Assembly (NCBI GenBank): GCA_003963075.1
Contig: RXJV01000068.1
Location: forward strand, 1 to 35,841
Source of the DNA: Burkholderiales bacterium
GTDB lineage: Bacteria > Pseudomonadota > Gammaproteobacteria > Burkholderiales > Burkholderiaceae_C
Direction: 5' to 3'
DNA length: 35,841 nucleotides
Within the stretch, counting starts at the first letter, position 1. Every line of letters starts with the position of its first letter. The notes below the pieces were generated by a model. That model made no database searches. It worked only from the letters and a program-made list of their open reading frames with translations, and had not been told where the DNA came from. The translations under genes were made by a program, and so were the position numbers. Shown piece by piece: positions 1 through 7,029 of this stretch.

Positions 1-1
1 G

Positions 2-862
2 GCTCTGACCGTGACGGTCGGTGGCAACCCCGCCGTCGCCTTGGGTAGCGTGGCCGTCGACGCCAAGGCCATTGCCGCAGCGATCAACTCGGGCAATGTC
101 TCCGGCCTGACCGCCACGGCCAATGCCACCACCGTCGCCGCCGGTGTGCAGGCTGCCAGCTCGACCGCGTCGGGCAGCGCCACCTTCACCATCAACGGCG
201 TGGCAATCGCCGTGGCCGGCGTGACCGGTGCTGCCGGTCTGGCCACGAACCGCGCCAATCTGGTGGCTGCGGTGAACGCCAACTCGGCCGCAACCGGCGT
301 CACCGCCAGCGATACCGGCGGCGGCGTGTCCTTCGGCGCCGCTGACGGCCGCAACATCACGATTGCCTACACGGCGGGCGGCTTCACCGGCTCCAACTCG
401 CTGGACTTCGGCGTGGCGGCGGCGGCACTTGCCACCAATGGCAGCACGATCAACGTGAACTACGCGGCACCCACCGGCACGACCGGTTCGGTGGTGTTCG
501 CACAAACCGGCGGCCTGAACTCAACCACCGCCATCGCGGCGACCGGTACCGCCGTCAACGCCATCGACATCTCGACCGTCACCGGCGCCAACAGCGCCCT
601 GTCGGCCATCGATGCCGCCTTGTCGACTGTCAACGGCACCCGCGCAACCCTCGGTGCCATCCAGAACCGCTTCAGCTCGACCATCCAGAACCTGCAGATT
701 GGCGGCGAGAACCTCTCCGCCTCGCGCAGCCGCATCCAGGACGCCGACTTCGCGGCCGAAACCGCCAACCTGAGCCGCGCCCAGGTGCTGCAGCAGGCCG
801 GTACGGCCATCGTTGCGCAGGCGAACCAGTTGCCGCAGCAGGTGTTGCAGCTGCTTCGATGA
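2..862 (+). CDS. fliC: Flagellin, 3' part (5' end outside window)
   Basis: Filament structural protein, exported by the flagellar type III apparatus and polymerised under the FliD cap. The reading frame is open from base 2, so the start and the N-terminal D0/D1 region lie upstream of the window. What remains is a Gly/Ala/Thr/Val-rich central region, including a stretch like the flagellin hook-IN motif (FTINGVAIAVAG), followed by the conserved C-terminal coiled region (SRSRIQDADFAAETANLSRA) and the end LPQQVLQLLR. It matches the complete flagellin at 1268-2725 along its whole visible length, so the two are tandem paralogues. It ends in LLR, two residues (NG) shorter than its neighbour. A GTG at base 11 is in frame but is not a credible start, because the N-terminal flagellin domain would be missing. 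Confidence 0.95.
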   Translation, partial: ALTVTVGGNPAVALGSVAVDAKAIAAAINSGNVSGLTATANATTVAAGVQAASSTASGSATFTINGVAIAVAGVTGAAGLATNRANLVAAVNANSAATGVTASDTGGGVSFGAADGRNITIAYTAGGFTGSNSLDFGVAAAALATNGSTINVNYAAPTGTTGSVVFAQTGGLNSTTAIAATGTAVNAIDISTVTGANSALSAIDAALSTVNGTRATLGAIQNRFSSTIQNLQIGGENLSASRSRIQDADFAAETANLSRAQVLQQAGTAIVAQANQLPQQVLQLLR

Positions 863-1267
863 CAGCGCGTCTGTAGCCGCCAGTTCGCTTGCCGCTGCCG
901 CCAGCGCCCAAGCGTCTGCAAGCGCTTCGGCATCACAGGCTCCGGCAGCAGCAGCCCGAGGCCCGCCCGCTGGCCCCTGAACCGGGTCCTGGGTGGGTCG
1001 GGCGTGGCCAGGGCGGCACGCCACGCCCTCCGGAAGCCCCCAAAGGGCCGACTTCGCACGGGCTCCAACCTGGAGCCTCTGCCAGTCGGCCCTTTTTCAT
1101 GGGCCCGAAACTGGCCGTGATTGCGCCGGCTTTTCAGCCCATTACCCTCTGGTCAAGGTCGGAAGAATCCGATCACCCGATTCCACTCGCCATCGCGACA
1201 CAGGAAACGGGTGAACGGATCGAAGCCCTCGATCCGCGAACGCCTTGTTTCACGGAGAGAGTCCACC
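863..1267. other. Intergenic region between tandem flagellin genes
   Basis: This 405-base stretch has no credible gene. It contains the terminator-like nested hairpin at 1042-1097 and a purine-rich ribosome binding site (GGAGAGA, 1254-1260) for the second flagellin. A separate promoter for the second gene is expected after the terminator. TCAAGGTC (1153-1160) and TCCGATCA (1168-1175) resemble the two halves of a sigma-28 promoter, but the spacing is four bases too short, so I do not call it. Confidence 0.6.
1042..1097 (+). terminator. Nested-hairpin terminator after first flagellin gene
   Basis: AAAGGGCCGACT (1042-1053) is the exact reverse complement of AGTCGGCCCTTT (1084-1095), and the right arm runs into five T residues (1093-1097). 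The 30-base loop contains a second perfect stem, GGCTCCA/TGGAGCC (1061-1067 with 1071-1077). The form is that of an intrinsic terminator. It lies about 180 bases past the flagellin stop, so the first flagellin mRNA would carry a long 3' tail. Confidence 0.8.
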
Positions 1268-2725
1268 ATGGCCCAGACCATCAACACGAATCTGGCATCG
1301 CTGACGGCCCAGCTCAACCTGTCGACCACGCAGCGAGACCTGCAGACGGCGATCACGCGGTTGTCTTCCGGCCTGCGCATCAACAGCGCCAAGGACGATG
1401 CGGCGGGCCTGGCGATCAGCGAGCGCTTCACCTCGCAGATCAGTGGCCTGAGCCAGGCGGCGCGCAATGCCAACGACGGCATCTCGCTGGCCCAGGTGGC
1501 GGAAGGTGGGTTGGGCTCGCTGAGTGCCAACCTGCAGCGCATCCGGCAACTGGCGGTGCAGTCGGCCAACGCGACCAACAGCCCCAGCGACCGCGCCGCC
1601 CTGCAGCAGGAAGTGATCCAGTTGCAGCAGGAAATCGACCGCGTCGCGACGCAGACCCAGTTCAACGGCCTGAACCTGCTCGACGGCACCTTCACCGCCC
1701 AGCAATTCCAGGTCGGCGCCAACGCGGGCCAGACCATCACCGTGGCCGGCGTGCCCAGCGTCCGTGCCAGTGCGCTGGGTGTCTACCAGGGTTTCGCGCT
1801 GACGAGCCAGGCCATCGGCACCGCGAGCAACACGGCCGTCGCCTTCAGCGTCACGGCGGGCAGCACCACCTACTCCCTCGGCAACGTGGCGGTCGACGCC
1901 AAGGCGCAGGCCAATGCGATCCAGAGCGCCAACGTACCCGGTCTGACGGCCACCGCCAACCCGACGGTGGTTGCCGCTGGCGCCTCGGCCGCATCGGCGA
2001 CCGCACCGGGCACGGCAAACCTGACGATCAATGGCGTGCTCATCCCGGTCGCTGGGGTGAACGGCGGCGCGGCGCTGGCATCGAACCGGGCCAATCTGGT
2101 CTCGGTGGTCAACGCCAACTCGGCGGCGACCGGTGTGACGGCGCGGGACACCGGCGGCGGCGTGCAGTTCACTGCCGCTGACGGCCGCAATGTCACCATT
2201 GCCTATGCCGCCGGCACCTTCACAGGGTCGAACGCGCAGGACTTCGGCATCGCCGCCGGCGCCATTGCCACCACGGGCGGCACCATCAATGTCACCTACG
2301 TCGCGCCGACCGGCGTCACCGGCACGGTCACCTTCACCCAGGCGAACGGCCTGGGCTCCGCGACCTCGGGCATCACGGCGCCCGTGGCCATCGCCTCGAC
2401 GGGCACGGCGATCAGCGCGGTCGACATCAGCACGGTCGCGGGCGCGAACAGTGCGCTCTCGGCCATCGACGCTGCGCTGGCCACCGTGAACGGCAACCGC
2501 GCCACCCTTGGTGCGGTACAGAACCGATTCAGCCAGACCATCCAGAACCTGCAGACCGCTGGCGAGAACCTGTCGGCCTCGCGCAGCCGCATCCAGGACG
2601 CCGACTTCGCGGCCGAGACCGCCGCGCTGAGCCGCGCCCAGGTGCTGCAACAGGCCGGCACGGCGATGGTCGCGCAGGCCAACCAGCTGCCGCAGCAGGT
2701 GCTGCAGCTGCTGCGCAACGGCTGA
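1268..2725 (+). CDS. fliC: Flagellin (complete)
   Basis: Structural subunit of the flagellar filament, 485 residues. The ATG at 1268 is preceded at good distance by GGAGAGA (1254-1260), and the protein opens MAQTINTNLASLTAQLNLS, the standard flagellin N-terminus; longer in-frame upstream extensions are rejected. Domains: N-terminal D0/D1 helices (about 1-140, with LSSGLRINSAKDDAAGLAIS), a Gly/Ala/Thr-rich central region with a hook-IN-like stretch (about 185-345), and a C-terminal D1/D0 helix (about 400-485) ending LPQQVLQLLRNG. No cysteine is present, as is usual for flagellins. It is a tandem paralogue of the partial gene before it; a terminator-like hairpin lies between them, so the two are probably transcribed separately. 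fliD follows after 119 bases. Confidence 0.97.
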   Translation: MAQTINTNLASLTAQLNLSTTQRDLQTAITRLSSGLRINSAKDDAAGLAISERFTSQISGLSQAARNANDGISLAQVAEGGLGSLSANLQRIRQLAVQSANATNSPSDRAALQQEVIQLQQEIDRVATQTQFNGLNLLDGTFTAQQFQVGANAGQTITVAGVPSVRASALGVYQGFALTSQAIGTASNTAVAFSVTAGSTTYSLGNVAVDAKAQANAIQSANVPGLTATANPTVVAAGASAASATAPGTANLTINGVLIPVAGVNGGAALASNRANLVSVVNANSAATGVTARDTGGGVQFTAADGRNVTIAYAAGTFTGSNAQDFGIAAGAIATTGGTINVTYVAPTGVTGTVTFTQANGLGSATSGITAPVAIASTGTAISAVDISTVAGANSALSAIDAALATVNGNRATLGAVQNRFSQTIQNLQTAGENLSASRSRIQDADFAAETAALSRAQVLQQAGTAMVAQANQLPQQVLQLLRNG

Positions 2726-2747
2726 TCGGCAGCCAGCATTCAGCTTC

Positions 2748-2775
2748 GCCCGGCGTGAAGAACTTCACGGCGGGC
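2748..2775 (+). terminator. Strong stem-loop between flagellin gene and fliD
   Basis: GCCCGGCGTGAAG (2748-2760) pairs with CTTCACGGCGGGC (2763-2775) with a single mismatch around a minimal loop. It lies 23 bases after the flagellin stop and before the fliD promoter. There is no T-tract, so it may be a terminator that relies on other factors, or an mRNA 3'-end stabiliser. Confidence 0.45.
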
Positions 2776-2807
2776 TGACGCTCTGGTAAACACTGGCGCG
2801 AGCAGCC

Positions 2808-2834
2808 TCAAGTTCGGCTCGACTGCGCCGATAG
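2808..2834 (+). promoter_or_regulatory. Sigma-28 (FliA) promoter for fliD
   Basis: TCAAGTTC (2808-2815), 11 bases, then GCCGATAG (2827-2834). The enterobacterial sigma-28 consensus is TAAAGTTT-N11-GCCGATAA, so the spacing is exact, with 6/8 and 7/8 matches. The -10 element ends only 10 bases before the fliD ATG, so the transcript would have almost no leader. Confidence 0.8.
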
Positions 2835-2844
2835 CCTCGACAGC

Positions 2845-4296
2845 ATGGACTCCATCAGCGGCACCTCAGGTTCGATCTCTTCGCCCGGTATCGGCAGCGG
2901 CCTGAATGTCAATGACATCGTCCAAAAGCTGCTGGACCTCGATTCGCAGCCGCTCAAGATCATCCAGCAGCGGGGCCAGCGGCTGCAGACGCAGTTGTCG
3001 GCGGTCGGCCAGCTGCAATCGCTGGTGAGCTCGCTGCAGGCCGCCACGACCCCGCTGACGACCGCGTCCAACTACTCGCTCACCACGGCCAGCACCACGG
3101 ACCCCAGCGTGGTATCCGCAGCCACCTCGGGCGGCGCGGTGGCGGGCACCTACTCGGTGGCGGTGACCCAGCTGGCCGCCGCGCAAACGGTGGTGAGCGC
3201 CAGCGGCCAGTTCTCGGCGTCGACCAGCGTGGTCGGCACCGGCTCGCTGACCATCACGCTCGGCACGCTGAGCGCCGACCAGACCAGCTTCACGCCTAAG
3301 ACCGGCGCCACGGCGGTGACCGTTACGATCGACTCGTCGAGCAACACCCTGGCCGGCATCCGCGACAAGATCAACGCCGCCAATGCCGGCGTGACCGCGA
3401 CCATCGTGACCGACAACTCCGGCGCCCGGCTGGCGCTGCAATCCAGCAGCACCGGAGCAGCCAACGGCTTCAAGGTCACGGTGGACTCGCCGAGCCTGGC
3501 GCCCATCGCCTTTGATCCGCCGAACGGCGTGAACGGGCTGACGCGTACGGCCGCCGCGGCCGACACGCTCGCTTCGGTCAACGGCATCGCGATCACCAGC
3601 TCGACCAACTCGCTGAGCAATGTCATTCAGGGGCTCACGCTCAACGTCAACAAGCTGACGACCGCCGGTTCGCCGGTGCAGCTCACGGTCGCCAACAACA
3701 CCGACGCGATCAAGGCCAATATCACCAGCTTCGTCGCCGCCTACAACGCACTGAACGGCTTCATCGCCGGCAACACCGGCTACGACCCGTCGACCCAGAA
3801 GGGTGGTGTGCTGCAGGGTGACAGCAGCACCCTGGGCCTGCAGTACCAGCTGCGCAGCCTGCTGGGCGGGTTCGGCACTTCGTCGACCACCTTCGCCAGC
3901 CTGGCCAGCATCGGCTTGACCTTCCAGAAAGACGGCTCCCTGAGCATCGACAACACCAAGCTGGCTGCGGCGGTGCAGAACCCGGCCGAACTGCAGAAGG
4001 CCCTGGCCAATGTCGACACGCAAAACGCGCAAAACAACGGTTTCTTCAAGAAGCTGTCCGACTGGGAAACCACGGTGCTGAGCTTCAGCGGCGCGCTGAC
4101 CAGCAGCCAGCAGGCGTTGCAGAAAAGCATCAAGACCAACCAGACCGACCAGGACAACTTCAACCAGCGGCTCAGCCTGACCGAGAAGCGGCTGCGCGCG
4201 CAGTACGCGACGCTCGACACCACGGTGTCCCAGGCCAATGCGCTGCTGAAGTACGTCACCCAGCAGTTCAACACGAACAGCAGTTCGAACAAGTGA
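2845..4296 (+). CDS. fliD: Flagellar filament cap protein FliD (HAP2)
   Basis: Forms the cap at the filament tip, under which exported flagellin folds and polymerises. 483 residues, usual for the family. The N-terminus carries the FliD signature SISSPGIGSGLNVNDIVQKL (about 11-30); the middle is Thr/Ser/Ala-rich with a hook-IN-like stretch; the C-terminal 200 residues form the FliD_C region, with a final predicted coiled coil (about 415-475). The ATG at 2845 has no Shine-Dalgarno sequence, and no other in-frame start codon exists between the upstream TGA (2776) and the conserved N-terminal motif, so this start is forced. With the sigma-28 promoter at 2808-2834, transcription should begin about four bases before the ATG, giving a nearly leaderless message. 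fliS follows after its own promoter. Confidence 0.96.
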   Translation: MDSISGTSGSISSPGIGSGLNVNDIVQKLLDLDSQPLKIIQQRGQRLQTQLSAVGQLQSLVSSLQAATTPLTTASNYSLTTASTTDPSVVSAATSGGAVAGTYSVAVTQLAAAQTVVSASGQFSASTSVVGTGSLTITLGTLSADQTSFTPKTGATAVTVTIDSSSNTLAGIRDKINAANAGVTATIVTDNSGARLALQSSSTGAANGFKVTVDSPSLAPIAFDPPNGVNGLTRTAAAADTLASVNGIAITSSTNSLSNVIQGLTLNVNKLTTAGSPVQLTVANNTDAIKANITSFVAAYNALNGFIAGNTGYDPSTQKGGVLQGDSSTLGLQYQLRSLLGGFGTSSTTFASLASIGLTFQKDGSLSIDNTKLAAAVQNPAELQKALANVDTQNAQNNGFFKKLSDWETTVLSFSGALTSSQQALQKSIKTNQTDQDNFNQRLSLTEKRLRAQYATLDTTVSQANALLKYVTQQFNTNSSSNK

Positions 4297-4354
4297 CGGT
4301 TCTGGTCGCGGGAAATCCGGGGCAGATTTCTCGCAGACGGGCGGATGGCCCGGT

Positions 4355-4381
4355 TCAAGTCCCAGCGGCTCCGGCCGAAAT
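4355..4381 (+). promoter_or_regulatory. Probable sigma-28 promoter for fliST
   Basis: TCAAGTCC (4355-4362), 11 bases, then GCCGAAAT (4374-4381). Spacing is exactly that of TAAAGTTT-N11-GCCGATAA, with 5/8 and 6/8 matches, and the -35 half closely resembles the one before fliD. It lies in the 118-base fliD-fliS gap, 33 bases before the fliS ATG. Confidence 0.6.
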
Positions 4382-4414
4382 AACAACTAGATCGAACCGG
4401 AGTCCAGCGCCATC

Positions 4415-4873
4415 ATGATGCCCATGCCCCAGCCCCCCGCCATCGGTCGTCGCGCCGCCGCCAAGCCCTACTCCGACATCGGCGCCAGCACGTCGACCGA
4501 CGATGCAAGCCCGCACAAGCTGATCAGCCTGCTCTACACGACCCTGCTGGGCGACATCCACACCGCCCGCGGCGCGATCCAGCGTGGTGATGTCGGCGCC
4601 AAGGTGCAGGCACTTCGCCGCGCCGTGCGCATCGTCGACGAGGGCCTCGCCGGCGCGCTCAACGTCGACAAGGGCGGCGAGCTCGCTCAGCGGCTGGCAG
4701 AGCTGTACGACTATCTGCTGCGCCGCTTGACGCTGGCCAATGCCACCAACGACGCTGCCGTGCTGGCCGAATGCGCCAGCCTCGTCACCACCCTGAAGGA
4801 AGGCTGGGATGGAATCTCCGCCCAGGTTCATGGCCAGCAGGCCACGAACCTGCCGGCCGGCAAGGGAGGCTGA
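4415..4873 (+). CDS. fliS: Flagellin export chaperone FliS
   Basis: Cytoplasmic chaperone that binds the disordered C-terminus of flagellin, prevents early polymerisation and delivers it to the export gate (FlhA). 152 residues, slightly longer than the usual 125-135 because of an N-terminal extension (MMPMPQPPAIGRRAAA). Family features are YSDIGASTSTDDASPHKLIS (about 19-38), then LLYTTLLGDIHTARGAI and the helical LYDYLLRRLTLAN. Two ATGs (4415, 4418) are possible; GGAG at 4399-4402 fits either. The gene lies directly before fliT with one base between stop and start. Confidence 0.93.
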   Translation: MMPMPQPPAIGRRAAAKPYSDIGASTSTDDASPHKLISLLYTTLLGDIHTARGAIQRGDVGAKVQALRRAVRIVDEGLAGALNVDKGGELAQRLAELYDYLLRRLTLANATNDAAVLAECASLVTTLKEGWDGISAQVHGQQATNLPAGKGG

Positions 4874-4874
4874 C

Positions 4875-5174
4875 GTGGATGACTCCCTGCTGGACTACTA
4901 CGAAGCGATCGAAAGGGCCAGCCACGACATGCTGATGGCCGCCCGCAGCGGCGACTGGGATGCCGTGATCAAGCTGGAAGGCGCTTGCGCCCTGCTGATC
5001 GCCCAGCTCAAGCGCATCTCGGCCCAGGCCCGGCTCGCACCGACCGAGCAGCAGGTCAAGACGCGCATCATGCAGCGCATCCTGCTCAACGATGCCGAAA
5101 TCCGCCACCTGGCCGAGCCTTGGCTTGAGGAACTCGGCGCCGCCCTGGCCGGACACAGCCGCCTGGTCCACTGA
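4875..5174 (+). CDS. fliT: Flagellar export chaperone FliT-like protein
   Basis: FliT-type chaperone for the cap protein FliD; in enterobacteria it also inhibits FlhDC. 99 residues from a GTG start at 4875, chosen because AAGGGAGG (4862-4869) lies just upstream and because it begins one base after the fliS stop; the longer frame from an ATG at 4809 would overlap fliS by 65 bases. The sequence is short and helical (DDSLLDYYEAIERASHDMLM at the start, then LEGACALLIAQLKRI), with no membrane segment. Assignment leans on gene order after fliD-fliS together with size and helical character, since FliT sequences diverge strongly. Confidence 0.8.
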   Translation: MDDSLLDYYEAIERASHDMLMAARSGDWDAVIKLEGACALLIAQLKRISAQARLAPTEQQVKTRIMQRILLNDAEIRHLAEPWLEELGAALAGHSRLVH

Positions 5175-5216
5175 CGGATCGGTGGCCGAGACGGCCGGCG
5201 CGGCTACAGTGCGCTC

Positions 5217-5990
5217 ATGCCGAATTCACCGACCGAGCACCAGACCGCTGCTGCCCTGCCGGCCACGGCGCCGTCGGAGGAGCTGCGGGTGGCCTCTGCC
5301 GCCGAAATCGCCGGCTATCTGCAGGAACTGAACCGTGAGCAGACCCGGGTGACGCTGTGCAGCCCTGGCGGCGGCACGCTGCCCGGGCGCATCTGCGCGC
5401 TCAACGCCGAGGCCGACCTGCTGGGCCTGGAGATCGGTGCCGACCCGCTGGGACTGGCGCCCGAGCTTGTCGCCGGCGGCGAGATCACCGCGGTGGCCTT
5501 TCTCGGCTCGATCAAGCTGCAGTTCGACCTGGAATCTCCGCTGCTCGTGAGCGGCGGACAGGGGACCGTGCTGCGCAGCGGCTTTCCACAGCGCGTCTAT
5601 CGTTTCCAGCGCCGCCAGGCATTCCGGGTGCAGCCCGCCGGCAGCGTCTACCCGCGCGTCGTGGTGCCCGGCGGCGGGTCGCCCGAACTGACGCTGCGGG
5701 TGTTGGACCTGAGCATCGGCGGCGTGGCCCTGATCCTGCCGGCCGAAGCGGCCGGGCAACCCACCCTGCCCATCGGCCAGGTCACGGCCGGCCTGGTGCT
5801 GGAACTCGATCGCATGACCGCGCTGCGCATCGCGCTGCTGCCGCTGCATGCCAGCCCGGTGGGCGACGGCGCCGGCACCGCCCAGTTGGGCTGCGCCTTT
5901 GTCGACCTCGATCACGCCGCGGCCCGCTCGCTGCAGGTCTATGTCGACCAGACCGAAAAGCGCCGCCGCTTGCTGAAGCTGGACCTGTGA
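5217..5990 (+). CDS. ycgR: YcgR-type flagellar brake protein (PilZ domain)
   Basis: Predicted cyclic di-GMP receptor that slows the motor by contacting FliG/MotA when c-di-GMP is high. 257 residues: an N-terminal YcgR-like beta domain (about 30-125) followed by a PilZ domain (about 128-250). The two c-di-GMP binding motifs are visible: R133-Q-A-F-R137 (RxxxR, in RFQRRQAFRV) and D164-L-S-I-G-G (DxSxxG). The ATG at 5217 lies 42 bases after fliT; no good Shine-Dalgarno is seen, and TACAGT at 5205-5210 could be a -10 element, giving a leaderless message. Position next to fliDST supports a motility role. The stop overlaps the GTG start of the next gene (GTGA), so the two are probably translationally coupled. 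Confidence 0.88.
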   Translation: MPNSPTEHQTAAALPATAPSEELRVASAAEIAGYLQELNREQTRVTLCSPGGGTLPGRICALNAEADLLGLEIGADPLGLAPELVAGGEITAVAFLGSIKLQFDLESPLLVSGGQGTVLRSGFPQRVYRFQRRQAFRVQPAGSVYPRVVVPGGGSPELTLRVLDLSIGGVALILPAEAAGQPTLPIGQVTAGLVLELDRMTALRIALLPLHASPVGDGAGTAQLGCAFVDLDHAAARSLQVYVDQTEKRRRLLKLDL

Positions 5991-6532
5991 GCGCGCCGCA
6001 TACCCTTCCCCCGCAACCCACCGGGCGCCCGGCCCGGCCGGGATGCCGGCCGACGCCGCGCCGCGGCTTCACGCTGCTGGAGGCCGTTTTCACGGTCGCC
6101 ATCCTCGCGATCATCCTCGCTGCCGCCGTGCCGAGTTACGCCAGCTACCTGGCCCGGCAGCGGCTGCGTCATGTGGCCGAACTGCTGGAGCAGGACCTGC
6201 GCCGCGACCGCACGATCAGCGTCGAGGAGGGCCGCAACATCCACCTCAGCTTCCAGAGCGGCGCCCAGTGGTGCTGGGGCTCCAGCCGCCAGGGGCCTTG
6301 TGACTGCGCGACCGGCCAACCGCGCTGCGAGCTTGGCGGCGTCAGCGCGCGCGACCACAAGGGCACGCTGCTGCAGTCGGGCCAGGGCGTCCTGTTCGAG
6401 GCTGGCGTCGGCCGCGCGCAGGGCTGGACGCGGGTGGGCATTTCGAACGACCACAACCATCAGCTCTATCTGGACCTCGGGCCCCTGGGCCGGCCGCAGA
6501 TCTGTGGGCCCGACTCGCGCAATGCCTGCTGA
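5987..6532 (+). CDS. Type IV pilin-like prepilin (GspH/FimT family)
   Basis: Exported pseudopilin-like protein, 181 residues. The prepilin peptidase site is clear: RRG27|F28TLLE32 with glutamate at +5, followed by the hydrophobic helix VFTVAILAIILAAAVPSY. The leader is unusually long (27 residues, Pro/Arg-rich). The C-terminal part is a globular head with several cysteines (QWCWGSSRQGPCDC, QPRCELGG, and a final QICGPDSRNAC) that could form disulfides. The GTG start at 5987 overlaps the ycgR stop by four bases and is the only start that keeps the leader. A secretion or type IV pilus subunit inside a flagellar cluster is out of place, since no pil or gsp genes are near. It needs a prepilin peptidase (PilD) encoded elsewhere. 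The family is clear; the role is unknown. Confidence 0.85.
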   Translation: MSAPHTLPPQPTGRPARPGCRPTPRRGFTLLEAVFTVAILAIILAAAVPSYASYLARQRLRHVAELLEQDLRRDRTISVEEGRNIHLSFQSGAQWCWGSSRQGPCDCATGQPRCELGGVSARDHKGTLLQSGQGVLFEAGVGRAQGWTRVGISNDHNHQLYLDLGPLGRPQICGPDSRNAC

Positions 6533-6555
6533 GGCGCCGGACCTGACCCGCGGGT

Positions 6556-6882
6556 TCAGATCTGCATATTCATGATGTCGGAGTAAGCCGACACCAGCCG
6601 GTTGCGCACCTGCAGCGTGGCCTGGAAGCCGATCTGGGCCTTTTGCATCGACACCATGGTCTCTTCCAGGCTGACGGTGGGGTTGTCCAGCTGCAGTTCA
6701 CGCTGCAGCCGCGTCGCCTCGGCCTGCTGGGCGCTGACGCTTTTGAGTGCCTGGGCCATCGCGTCGCCGAAGCTGGCGCCCGCGGTGGCAGCCGGCTTCA
6801 CGGACAGGGGCTGGCCATTGGCCGCCAGGCCGGCGCGCGCGGCGGCCTGGGCAAAGTCGAACGGACGCAGTTTCAGCTCCAT
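6556..6882 (-). CDS. fliE: Flagellar hook-basal body protein FliE
   Basis: Forms the junction between the MS ring (FliF) and the proximal rod, and is needed for export-gate function. 108 residues from the ATG at 6882 (MELKLRPFDFAQAAARAG). The C-terminal half carries the family signature NPTVSLEETMVSMQKAQIGF and ends RLVSAYSDIMNMQI. An ATG at 6903 would add seven residues (MLPKCWP); neither start has a strong Shine-Dalgarno. The gene is divergent from fliF, across a 147-base gap, instead of leading a co-directional fliEFGHIJ operon, and points towards the convergent prepilin gene, whose stop is 23 bases away. Confidence 0.93.
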   Translation of the reverse strand: MELKLRPFDFAQAAARAGLAANGQPLSVKPAATAGASFGDAMAQALKSVSAQQAEATRLQRELQLDNPTVSLEETMVSMQKAQIGFQATLQVRNRLVSAYSDIMNMQI

Positions 6883-6974
6883 GGGCCAGCACTTTGGCAG
6901 CATCTGCGGCCTGCGAAGCCCCGAGATGAGCGGGCACCGTCGGCCACTTCGGTGCTTTCTTGAGGGGGGCGGGC

Positions 6975-6999
6975 AGAATAATTTGCGCCATCGGCCGAT
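6975..6999. promoter_or_regulatory. Candidate fliE/fliF divergent control region
   Basis: The perfect palindrome ATCGGCCGAT (6990-6999) lies beside an AT-rich stretch in otherwise GC-rich DNA. On the plus strand AATAAT (6977-6982) is a 5/6 match to a sigma-70 -10 element for fliF, with no good -35. On the minus strand the palindrome is followed after 9 bases by TATTCT (6980-6975), a weaker -10 candidate for fliE. The same palindrome recurs before fliL at 13818. The binding protein is unknown. Confidence 0.4.
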
Positions 7000-7029
7000 C
7001 CCGGCCCTGCCCCGTTTTTCGCCTCCTTC

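Noticed and set aside
1153-1175. Sigma-28-like halves TCAAGGTC and TCCGATCA before the second flagellin
   Set aside because: The spacer is 7 bases between octamers instead of 11, which is too short for sigma-28. A similar short-spaced pair (TCAGGGTC and GCCGAAAT, 25930-25952) precedes the cheZ-like gene and was rejected for the same reason.
6972-6987. Possible sigma-54 promoter GGCAGAATAATTTGC before fliF
   Set aside because: There are 11 bases between GG and GC; sigma-54 needs 10, and the flanks match poorly.
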